Below, piece by piece: positions 1 through 5,504 of a stretch of DNA of 7,000 nt. The position numbers and the translations under genes are program-made. Positions within the stretch are counted from its first letter, which is position 1, and every line of letters begins with the position of its first letter. The notes under the pieces were generated by a model. The model did no database searches, had not been told where the DNA came from, and saw nothing but the letters and a program-made list of their open reading frames with translations. The stretch comes from an uncultured Deinococcales bacterium (lineage in GTDB: Bacteria > Deinococcota > Deinococci > Deinococcales > Trueperaceae): positions 1 to 7,000 of the forward strand of contig CALGZD010000023.1 of assembly GCA_937934635.1 (NCBI GenBank). The letters are read 5' to 3'.

Positions 1-260
1 AAGAAGCTAAAGCTGCTGATTATTTACTAAGTCATGATAACTCACTATGGCTATATGGTTCAGCTATAGACACAAAAAATACACATGGTTCAGGTGACAC
101 CCTCAGCGCAGCTTTAGCCGTGTACTTAGCTAAAGGTTTGGATTTATTTGATGCTTTTAAAGCTAGTAAAGACTTCTTACAAAAAGCTATCGAAGCAGGC
201 GCAAGTAGACAATTAGGATCTGGACAAGGTAGCTTAAAACAAAATTTCAAATCAAGTTGA
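1..260 (+). CDS. thiD: Phosphomethylpyrimidine kinase ThiD, C-terminal part (5' end outside window)
   Basis: The reading frame is open from base 3 to the TGA at 258-260 and gives the last 85 residues of a ribokinase-fold kinase. ThiD phosphorylates hydroxymethylpyrimidine (phosphate) with ATP in cytosolic thiamin biosynthesis. The visible block NTHGSGDTLSAALA (window residues 26-39) is the anion-hole and catalytic-base motif of this fold. The preceding Thr-His and the tail AIEAGASRQLGSGQGSL match ThiD C-termini better than sugar kinases. Many ThiD proteins have Cys in a GTGCT motif where this one has Asp (GSGDT, Asp at window residue 32), which is the general PfkB/ribokinase base. Another ribokinase-fold kinase therefore remains possible, but the C-terminal tail favours ThiD. 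No terminator hairpin follows the stop. The N-terminal half and start lie upstream of the window. Confidence 0.82.
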   Translation, partial: EAKAADYLLSHDNSLWLYGSAIDTKNTHGSGDTLSAALAVYLAKGLDLFDAFKASKDFLQKAIEAGASRQLGSGQGSLKQNFKSS

Positions 261-366
261 CATGATAGGCTATGTATGACAGTTGTGTCTAATCAAAGGT
301 GGATTATCAGCCATAGTAATTACTAACTAATTGAAGTTGACACATCTTATAAGTTTTTCAAAACTT
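257..366 (+). promoter_or_regulatory. Spacer elements: two TTGACA boxes and two palindromes upstream of the phosphatase gene
   Basis: TTGACA occurs at 257-262 (overlapping the thiD stop) and at 337-342, each inside the longer word AAGTTGACA. A perfect 12-base palindrome, TAGTAATTACTA, lies at 314-325. A 7-base inverted repeat, AAGTTTT/AAAACTT with a 2-base spacer, lies at 351-366. The second TTGACA box sits between the palindromes, so operators flanking a promoter are conceivable. I could not place a convincing -10 hexamer 16-18 bases after either TTGACA, so the promoter itself is unproven. Everything beyond the visible words is inference. Confidence 0.3.
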
Positions 367-396
367 CTATTTATCCTAAACATCTTGACCAACCTT

Positions 397-404
397 GAAA
401 GGGG
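397..404 (+). promoter_or_regulatory. Ribosome binding site fixing the phosphatase start
   Basis: GAAAGGGG, 7 bases before the ATG at 412, is the clearest Shine-Dalgarno sequence in the window. It decides against the upstream TTG at 331. Confidence 0.75.
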
Positions 405-411
405 CACAATC

Positions 412-1056
412 ATGTATGACTCTCCAGAAAACCACCTAGAACTTTGGCTCATCCGCCACGGACAATCCACTTGGAACGCAGAACGAAGAATTCAAGGCAT
501 AAGCGATTCACCACTAAGTGACTTAGGTAAAGAACAGGCAAAACGACTCAACAAAAGACTCAAGAACGTTCACTTCGACAAAGTCTATGCTTCTGATTTA
601 GAACGAGCATTTAATACTGCTGAAATCGCACTTGAAGGCAAAAACCTAGAGATAGTTCCTGAAAAACGTATCCGTGAAATCAACCTTGGTGACTTTGAAG
701 GTAGAATTATCTCAGAGTTATCAGATGAAGAGCAAGCAGAATGTAGAGTTTGGTTTTTAGGTCCTTTTGACCAAAAAGTATCAGGCGGTGAATCTCGCAA
801 TGACTTATCTGCAAGAGGAAAAGACTGGCTTGAATCCCTGCCAAAACATGGTCGCATTGCTGCCTTTGCACATGGTGGACTAATCGCAGCACTCTTGCAA
901 CTCTTCACTGGAAGCCTAACTGAAGCAAGTAAAGGTTCAATGTACGCATGGCACTTCAGGCTTAATAACACCAGCATTTGCAAACTACTGATTTCTGATA
1001 CAAATACCATCCTCTCAACCGTTAACGATACTGCACATTTGCAATCCGAAATATAG
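412..1056 (+). CDS. Histidine phosphatase superfamily protein (phosphoglycerate mutase-like)
   Basis: This 214-residue cytosolic protein belongs to the branch-1 histidine phosphatases, which move or remove phosphate through a phosphohistidine. Visible signatures are LIRHGQSTWN (residues 13-22, nucleophile His16 with Arg15), SDLERAFNTA (61-70, phosphate-binding Arg65), REINLGDFEG (88-97, likely acid Glu89) and AFAHGGLIAALL (151-162, second catalytic His154). The order and length match cofactor-dependent phosphoglycerate mutase-like phosphatases such as GpmB/CobC/PhoE types. The substrate cannot be read from the sequence, so no symbol is given. The ATG at 412 is chosen because GAAAGGGG (397-404) lies 7 bases upstream as a strong Shine-Dalgarno sequence, and because the RHG motif starts about 14 residues later as usual. 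An in-frame TTG at 331 would add 27 residues with no family match. The gene stands alone between two spacers of about 150 bases. Confidence 0.9.
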   Translation: MYDSPENHLELWLIRHGQSTWNAERRIQGISDSPLSDLGKEQAKRLNKRLKNVHFDKVYASDLERAFNTAEIALEGKNLEIVPEKRIREINLGDFEGRIISELSDEEQAECRVWFLGPFDQKVSGGESRNDLSARGKDWLESLPKHGRIAAFAHGGLIAALLQLFTGSLTEASKGSMYAWHFRLNNTSICKLLISDTNTILSTVNDTAHLQSEI

Positions 1057-1065
1057 AAGGCTTCC

Positions 1066-1133
1066 GATTTCGTATGTATTGTTTGAAGTAAAGCTGATTA
1101 AATCAATGATTACGCAAGTCGATACACGAAATC
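1066..1133. repeat. Inverted repeat with long loop in the 1057-1215 spacer
   Basis: GATTTCGT (1066-1073) is repeated in inverse as ACGAAATC (1126-1133). The similarity extends imperfectly into the flanks (ATGTAT against GATAC). The 52-base loop contains a small palindrome, TGATT-A-AATCA (1095-1105). No T-tract follows, so it is not an obvious terminator for the phosphatase gene. It could be a folded 3' UTR, a protein site or chance. Confidence 0.3.
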
Positions 1134-1179
1134 TGGTAAACCGTAAAATATAAAGCTCACAAAGCTTATAAAGATATGT

Positions 1180-1207
1180 TTTGTAGCTCATCATCCACCG
1201 CTATAAC
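1180..1207 (+). promoter_or_regulatory. Putative promoter of the HEXXH protein gene
   Basis: A TATAAC -10-like hexamer (1202-1207) lies 8 bases before the ATG at 1216. A weak -35-like TTTGTA (1180-1185) stands 16 bases further up. No purine-rich ribosome site exists between them and the ATG. Transcription would begin at or within a few bases of the start codon, so a leaderless message is likely. Confidence 0.4.
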
Positions 1208-1215
1208 TAGTGACT

Positions 1216-2169
1216 ATGCCACAGCTATATACGCTTCAAACTGTTCTGATAGTTTTGTCTATAGGAATATTGTTTTCTACTGCTCAAACACAAACTGTAC
1301 AACCACCTATAGTTATAGTTCAAGCAAAAACTGCCAATCACTGTCTTTCAACACTACCTGTTACCCAAAACAGTACTGACAGTACCTATACCGAGCTATA
1401 CCAATTCGATTCAGAACATGCCTCACAGATTTACCAATACACCACTGACAAAGTAAAACAATGGCTCAACTCTGGCAATTATCTTGAAACTGCAATTCAT
1501 GAAAGCAACCATCACCTGAACCGCATACTTAGCCGAGAATGTGAACCACGCAATAAACGAAAATACTTTTTAATCGGAAATGTTTTCGAGACAAATTTAC
1601 AAGTTGGTGAAACACCATCTATAAACATTATCAACCAGACTGTTCCTGCCACGCTCCAACGCAGTGAACGCTATAGCATTTACATATCTGCCAATCCAAA
1701 TGTTCACAAGAACACACTATCTAGTCTACTAGATGAGCTGTCAGCATATACAGGTGAGGCATGGATACACTTAGCCAGAAAACAAAATCCATCTACACCA
1801 CAAAGTCTGAACTACAGCCAATTTCAAATTGATGGCATGGTCAACTTTATGCTGTACTTACAGGCTTATTTGAAATCTTCAAGGCTTTACTATCCTGATG
1901 CATACACAAACATTCAGTCACAAGAGAACACCGTGGCATATATGGCAAGCTTATGGAAACAAGCAGAAGACATTCTGCTAGCAGCCTATCCTTATATTCA
2001 AGATGACCGTGCTGCACAGCATTTCTTCTATACTAGTGATGGTACAGCATCTGCGATTGAGCATTTAAAACAAATCTATACGTCAGACATGCTTACAGAG
2101 TTAGAGCTTCTAAAGATCGATCATTTAGCTCTCGAAGATTTTCAAAACAACTACTTACATAACAGATAA
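1216..2169 (+). CDS. Putative exported or membrane-anchored protein with HEXXH metallopeptidase-like motif
   Basis: This 317-residue protein is one I do not recognise by name. The N-terminus has a hydrophobic stretch (about residues 5-22, TLQTVLIVLSIGILFSTA) followed by a polar Gln/Thr/Pro-rich segment, as in a signal peptide or single membrane anchor. The n-region lacks Lys or Arg. An AIHESNHHL block places HEXXH at residues 95-99 (His95, Glu96, His99). About 75 residues on, LLDELSAYTGE offers Glu174 or Glu181 as a possible third zinc ligand, which is the spacing and style of gluzincin-like peptidases. Exactly two cysteines (43 and 109) would allow one disulfide after export. The C-terminal third is helical-looking and rich in Tyr. 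The ATG at 1216 is preferred over the GTG at 1210, because a TATAAC box ends at 1207 and there is no Shine-Dalgarno sequence for either. Peptidase activity is inference from the motif; loss of function or another role is possible. Confidence 0.72.
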   Translation: MPQLYTLQTVLIVLSIGILFSTAQTQTVQPPIVIVQAKTANHCLSTLPVTQNSTDSTYTELYQFDSEHASQIYQYTTDKVKQWLNSGNYLETAIHESNHHLNRILSRECEPRNKRKYFLIGNVFETNLQVGETPSINIINQTVPATLQRSERYSIYISANPNVHKNTLSSLLDELSAYTGEAWIHLARKQNPSTPQSLNYSQFQIDGMVNFMLYLQAYLKSSRLYYPDAYTNIQSQENTVAYMASLWKQAEDILLAAYPYIQDDRAAQHFFYTSDGTASAIEHLKQIYTSDMLTELELLKIDHLALEDFQNNYLHNR

Positions 2170-2197
2170 AAAAAGAGGATGAGCTAAACTCACCCTC
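2168..2197 (-). terminator. Rho-independent terminator of argS
   Basis: Read on the minus strand, GAGGGTGAG (2197-2189) and CTCATCCTC (2183-2175) form a 9-pair stem with one G-U pair around a 5-base loop, followed at once by seven T (2174-2168). On the plus strand the same stem has an A-C mismatch and no T-tract, so it serves argS and not the converging gene. The T-tract overlaps the TAA stop of that neighbour. Confidence 0.85.
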
Positions 2198-2223
2198 AAA
2201 TTATCGTCAATAAAAATAGTGAG

Positions 2224-4083
2224 TCACATTTCTTGTGGTGCTGCTATCCCTAAAACATCAAGCATATAAGCCAAAGTATCACGTACTTTCATAACTAAGG
2301 CTACACGTGCTTCTTTCAAGCCTTCTTCAGAATCCAACACTCTTGTATCTGGATTGCCATTTTCATCTTTATGATTAAAATAACTGTTCCAACTTGTTGC
2401 CAATTCCAAGGCGTACTGTGCAACAATGTGCGGAGCAAACTCTCTTGCAGCACTCGCTATCACTTCTGGTACTTTAGCAATCATTTTAGCTAGACCAAGT
2501 TCTAAGTCACCAACTTTTGACCAATCAGCTTTGCTAATATCGACACCTTCGGTTGCTCGCAAAATACTACAAGCCCTTGCATGGGCATATTGAATGTATG
2601 GCGCAGAATCACCCTGTAAATTTAGTGCCTGTTCCCAACGAAAATCAATAATCCTCGTAGCTTCACTCTTAATCATGCCAAAACGTAGTGCGCCAAGACC
2701 AACTTGTCTAGCTATCTCATCACTATTAGCTAAGTCAGGATTTTTTTCTTGAATGGTTGTTTTTGCCCGTTCGATAGCACCTTCTAAAGCCGTATCAATA
2801 GCAACCGTAATACCTTTACGCCCACTCATGTCTTCGCCCTCAAGCTTTACAACTTCATAAGCTAAGTGATGGTGTACATCTGCACTGTGGTTTTTAACCC
2901 GTGCATCATCAGCAAGTTTTAGCGCAGTCTTAACAATCTCTTGCGGGTGTCTTTGGCGGATATCAATAATATTTACAACTTTAACACCACCACCAAAAGA
3001 CTGGTCATCTAGGCTTTCAACCCCAGCAGAGCTACTTGTATAAAGAACTTTTCCTGAAGGCTGTTCGGCAAAACGTTCAGCTTTTAAGCCTTTTAGTGCG
3101 CCAACTTTCCAGAGATGATAGCCAATGTCTTTACAAACGTACATAGCATTACCATTACTACGGACAAGCACAACATTTGATTCTTCAAGACCTGGAATAA
3201 ACTCAGATACATCCATGATAAGCGCATCTTTAAATTTACCATCGCTTGGCGTGGATACATAATCACTATTTTTTAAGATAGCAAGTCCTGCATCCATAAA
3301 GCCACAATCAACTACATCAGACTCCCAAACAAGTAAGTCATACTCAGCACCAAGTGACCAATAGGTTTCTAGGTTTGCATTGAGGATTTCGATAACTTTA
3401 TCACGGAGCTCACCATTTTCAAGGCGATGCATAATCTCCACAACACCTGCTTCGATTTTTTCTTGTTCCTCTTCACTCACCGTGTTTTTAACTTTATTCA
3501 GCTCAACATACAGCTCGCCCAACCAGTGGTCATACTTCTTGGAACCATCGTAGTTAGCATCAAAATAGTCAATCGCAAAGAGCGACTCAGCAGCTTGTCT
3601 ACCTGTATCATCTATGTAATTCTGGATTTCCACATCGTAGCCATCAGCTTTGAGGATTCTAGCGATAGAATCACCAAGAACAATATTTCGCAAATGACCT
3701 ACATGTGCTTCTTTATTTGGGTTTACCGATGTGTGCTCAACAATCATTTTTTGCCCACGTGGTTCAGCTCGCAAGTTGCTAGCAATAACTTGTTGCACGA
3801 AAGCAGATTGATCTACATGAAAGTTGATGTAAGGTCCTACTGCTTCCACACTAGCTATCCCACTTGGTAACTTCAAATTAGCAATGATGCCATTAGCGAT
3901 TTCAACAGGATTTTTCTTAAGCTTTTTTGCTAAAGCAAAAGCAGCAGGGCTGCCGTAATCACCTGATTTGTTATCGGGAACGTCTTGCACGGGTATATCG
4001 ACATTATCTGCACTACTATCTGCACCTAGAGCAATAACAGCTTGTTCAAGCGCAGCTTTTAGCGCCACCTTCATATCTTCCAT
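2224..4083 (-). CDS. argS: Arginyl-tRNA synthetase (class I)
   Basis: This 619-residue cytosolic enzyme charges tRNA-Arg with arginine using ATP. Domains in order are an N-terminal additional domain that contacts the tRNA D-loop (about residues 1-105, with GDYGSPAAFALAKKLKKNP), the Rossmann catalytic core with the HIGH motif as HVGH (127-130) inside NPNKEAHVGHLRN, the IQNYIDDTGRQ block (153-163), and DMSGRKG (418-424) in place of KMSKS. A DALR-type anticodon-binding domain follows from about residue 497 (YIQYAHARACSIL) to the end. The replacement of KMSKS by MSGRKG is common in ArgS, so activity is expected. The length is typical for a bacterial ArgS. The first ATG (4083) is taken because TACTAT, a -10-like hexamer, ends 5 bases upstream, which would give a leaderless start. 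The ATG three codons in (4074) is an alternative. The gene is transcribed alone, with its own terminator just beyond the stop. Confidence 0.97.
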   Translation of the reverse strand: MEDMKVALKAALEQAVIALGADSSADNVDIPVQDVPDNKSGDYGSPAAFALAKKLKKNPVEIANGIIANLKLPSGIASVEAVGPYINFHVDQSAFVQQVIASNLRAEPRGQKMIVEHTSVNPNKEAHVGHLRNIVLGDSIARILKADGYDVEIQNYIDDTGRQAAESLFAIDYFDANYDGSKKYDHWLGELYVELNKVKNTVSEEEQEKIEAGVVEIMHRLENGELRDKVIEILNANLETYWSLGAEYDLLVWESDVVDCGFMDAGLAILKNSDYVSTPSDGKFKDALIMDVSEFIPGLEESNVVLVRSNGNAMYVCKDIGYHLWKVGALKGLKAERFAEQPSGKVLYTSSSAGVESLDDQSFGGGVKVVNIIDIRQRHPQEIVKTALKLADDARVKNHSADVHHHLAYEVVKLEGEDMSGRKGITVAIDTALEGAIERAKTTIQEKNPDLANSDEIARQVGLGALRFGMIKSEATRIIDFRWEQALNLQGDSAPYIQYAHARACSILRATEGVDISKADWSKVGDLELGLAKMIAKVPEVIASAAREFAPHIVAQYALELATSWNSYFNHKDENGNPDTRVLDSEEGLKEARVALVMKVRDTLAYMLDVLGIAAPQEM

Positions 4084-4088
4084 AGGTC

Positions 4089-4094
4089 ATAGTA
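4089..4094 (-). promoter_or_regulatory. Putative -10 hexamer of argS
   Basis: TACTAT on the minus strand ends 5 bases before the argS ATG. No good -35 hexamer is seen 16-18 bases further up, and there is no clear Shine-Dalgarno sequence. A start of transcription at the ATG itself is inferred. Confidence 0.3.
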
Positions 4095-4126
4095 CCCAAA
4101 ACCCATAAAAACGCTAGAGTGCTTTG

Positions 4127-4313
4127 TTTGATTAGGGGTGTGTCCGTATATTTAGGGAGTACTATTTAGATTTATGAAAAATGCTTTGAATATCCGATGC
4201 AGACACACCTCAGAGTTTATGCATGAACCTTAGTTCATAACGCTTCGCTACAAAAACATCTTAAAGCCTTATAGCTGATGTACCCTTACATTTCGGGCAC
4301 ACCCTTTGATTAG
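4127..4313. repeat. Divergent argS/glycosyltransferase spacer with repeated GGGTGTG and TTTGATTAG words
   Basis: The 265-base spacer (4084-4348) has no gene. It contains GGTGTGTC (4137-4144), its inverse GACACACC (4202-4209), and a second inverse arm CACACCC (4298-4304) matching GGGTGTG (4136-4142). TTTGATTAG occurs twice, at 4127-4135 and 4305-4313, each next to one of these arms. A separate small hairpin, ATGAAC-CTTA-GTTCAT, lies at 4223-4238. No T-box consensus was seen upstream of argS. Two alternative hairpins or a set of protein sites are possible readings. Confidence 0.35.
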
Positions 4314-4335
4314 CTCCCAAACACTACAGACCTGT

Positions 4336-4341
4336 TAAACT
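4336..4341 (+). promoter_or_regulatory. Putative -10 hexamer of the glycosyltransferase gene
   Basis: TAAACT ends 7 bases before the ATG at 4349, again with no ribosome site between. No -35 match at normal spacing was found. Confidence 0.25.
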
Positions 4342-4348
4342 AATACCT

Positions 4349-5242
4349 ATGGCTACCATTATAGCTACTGCCCTAAACAATACTTCTTCTCAATCAACAA
4401 TAAAACTAAGCATCATAACGCTTAGTTTTCACCGTGCAGACAGCCTTTTAGAAAAACTTGAAGCACTTAAAAACTGTGATTTAGACAAAACACTTTTTGA
4501 AATCGTTATTGGGTTTAATGATGGGGATAAGCATCTCAAAGACAAAATAGACACACTTACACTTCCCTATCACATTCAATGTCTTATGTTTCCTGAAAAT
4601 ATAGGTATATCAAAAGGAAGAAATGCTTGCATCCAAGAAGCACAGGGCGACACTATCTACTTTTCAGATGATGATTGCATACCTGCGAAAAATACACTTC
4701 GCTTACATTTTGAAAACCAAGAAAAGCGCCAAGCCGTATATATAGGAGCAATCCATTTTGTAGATGGTGATACCAAAACAAGTTGGCAACCAAGACAAGT
4801 TAACTATGGCAATACCAACGGTGCTAATACAAGTATTCCTAAGCAAGCCATCGACACTATCAATGGATTTGATGAAAACCTTGAAGGCTATGGTGGAGAA
4901 GATATTCTACTAGGTTACCAATTAAAGCAACTTGGTTTAGATTTCTTAGCACTTCCCGAGGCATCAACAACACACATTGGTCCAGACCCTGCTCTTGCTA
5001 AGAACACAGATAAGGCTTTCAGCGCAGGCTACAACGCTCTAGTAATCTCAAAAAAACTACCTTCCTCTGTTGCCTTCAGGTTAGGTGTACATCCTTTACT
5101 CTTAGGATTTAAACAATTTATTTTTAATCCTTTAATAACAATAGTTTTTAAAAACTCAGCAACTATCCTCTACGAAAAGGCCTATCTGGACGGTGCGCTC
5201 GCAGCAAGACGTAGCCAAACATTTCAAAGGCAAAAATCTTGA
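4349..5242 (+). CDS. Family 2 glycosyltransferase (GT-A fold)
   Basis: This 297-residue protein has the order of a GT2 enzyme, which transfers a sugar from a nucleotide sugar to a glycan or lipid acceptor at the cytosolic face of the membrane. The nucleotide-binding start is KLSIITLSFHRA (residues 19-30). The block NIGISKGRNACIQEAQGD (84-101) is followed by FSDDDC (105-110), whose Asp107-109 form the metal-binding DXD-type motif. NGFDENLEGYGGEDILLGYQL (172-192) resembles the acceptor-side motif of galactosyltransferase-like C-terminal domains, with Glu184-Asp185 as likely catalytic acid. His209 may be a further metal ligand. A hydrophobic stretch around 245-275 could lie on or in the membrane. 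No Shine-Dalgarno sequence precedes the ATG. The first 17 residues are Thr/Ser/Asn-rich and unlike the domain, so the true start could be slightly later. Donor and acceptor cannot be told, and no other glycan gene is adjacent. Confidence 0.88.
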   Translation: MATIIATALNNTSSQSTIKLSIITLSFHRADSLLEKLEALKNCDLDKTLFEIVIGFNDGDKHLKDKIDTLTLPYHIQCLMFPENIGISKGRNACIQEAQGDTIYFSDDDCIPAKNTLRLHFENQEKRQAVYIGAIHFVDGDTKTSWQPRQVNYGNTNGANTSIPKQAIDTINGFDENLEGYGGEDILLGYQLKQLGLDFLALPEASTTHIGPDPALAKNTDKAFSAGYNALVISKKLPSSVAFRLGVHPLLLGFKQFIFNPLITIVFKNSATILYEKAYLDGALAARRSQTFQRQKS

Positions 5243-5266
5243 CCTCAGAACAAAATCATGTATACT
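5239..5266 (+). promoter_or_regulatory. Sigma-70-type promoter of the trpD leader
   Basis: TTGACC (5239-5244) and TATACT (5261-5266) are each five of six consensus bases, spaced by 16 bases. This is the best promoter in the window. Its -35 overlaps the TGA stop of the glycosyltransferase. Transcription should start near 5272-5274, giving a leader of about 230 bases before trpD. Confidence 0.7.
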
Positions 5267-5273
5267 CTTAGTC

Positions 5274-5330
5274 ATGAATATCTTTTCCAAAACAAGGTTG
5301 TGGTTAGGACGATGGCGTAGCTCAATATAG
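5274..5330 (+). CDS. Candidate Trp-containing leader peptide upstream of trpD
   Basis: An 18-codon ORF encodes MNIFSKTRLWLGRWRSSI and ends with TAG at 5328-5330. Two of the 18 residues are Trp (codons at 5301-5303 and 5313-5315), far above the usual share, and the next full gene is trpD. The ATG falls at the start of transcription predicted from the TTGACC/TATACT promoter, so it would be translated without a ribosome binding site. Bases 5303-5313, between and touching the two Trp codons, can pair with 5335-5347 (11 pairs, two single-base bulges), as expected of an attenuator segment 1:2. That it is translated and controls trpD is inference. A chance ORF of this size is quite possible. Confidence 0.45.
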   Translation: MNIFSKTRLWLGRWRSSI

Positions 5331-5393
5331 TTCAATCGTGTCTAAACTCGTATAAATATTAATTGTTTGGAAAACGTTTTACCTCTTTCCTTT
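5283..5393 (+). promoter_or_regulatory. Possible attenuator structures in the trpD leader
   Basis: TTTTCCAAAACAA (5283-5295) pairs with TTGTTTGGAAAA (5363-5374) over 12 pairs with one bulged A. The right arm overlaps a weak hairpin, GGAAAACGTTTTACC (5369-5383), that is followed by a pyrimidine-rich, T-containing tract (TCTTTCCTTT, 5384-5393). These two structures, plus the 5303-5313/5335-5347 stem, are partly exclusive, so an on/off switch can be drawn. The terminator-like hairpin is weak, and the sign of any Trp response is not clear from the drawing. Confidence 0.3.
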
Positions 5394-5457
5394 ATCACAA
5401 CTCAAATTACTAGATCTTAAGATATAGACTTAAAGCTACACATATTTGGCTTTCCAT

Positions 5458-5501
5458 GTCTTTAAGTGCGGAGTCTTTAAGTGCGGATATATAAGTGAGG
5501 A
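5458..5501 (+). repeat. 15-base tandem repeat running into the trpD ribosome binding site
   Basis: GTCTTTAAGTGCGGA occurs twice without a mismatch (5458-5472 and 5473-5487). A degenerate third unit ending ATAAGTGAGGA (5491-5501) supplies the Shine-Dalgarno sequence GTGAGGA, just 3 bases before the trpD ATG. Each unit ends in an SD-like GCGGA. ACTTAAAG at 5428-5435 can pair with CTTTAAGT in either perfect copy (5460-5467 or 5475-5482). A 12-codon ORF (5456-5494) reads through the repeats with no ribosome site, so it is not called a gene. Confidence 0.8.
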
Positions 5502-5504
5502 TAT

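Noticed and set aside
331..411. In-frame N-terminal extension of the phosphatase from a TTG at 331
   Set aside because: A strong ribosome site and ATG at 412 fit better, and the extension lies over operator-like palindromes and has no family match.
1176..1379. 67-codon ORF rich in Ser, Tyr, Cys and Thr
   Set aside because: It overlaps the start of the HEXXH gene in another frame, has a composition typical of a shadow ORF and shows no ribosome site.
3427..3870. Plus-strand ORF of 147 codons inside argS
   Set aside because: It is antisense to highly conserved ArgS core sequence, with no domain or start signal.
4084..4348. T-box riboswitch for argS
   Set aside because: No T-box consensus or terminator/antiterminator pair could be found on the minus strand of the spacer.
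5259..5321. 20-codon ORF starting at the ATG at 5259
   Set aside because: Its start codon lies within the promoter, upstream of the predicted transcription start, and it has no ribosome site or unusual composition.
5310..5347. tRNA-like words (GGCGTAGCTCAATA and GTTCAATC) in the trpD leader
   Set aside because: The D-arm does not close, the two words are only a few bases apart, and no anticodon arm or acceptor stem can be drawn.
5413..5422. ATCTTAAGAT palindrome in the trpD leader
   Set aside because: A 10-base AT-rich palindrome is expected by chance and has no partner site.
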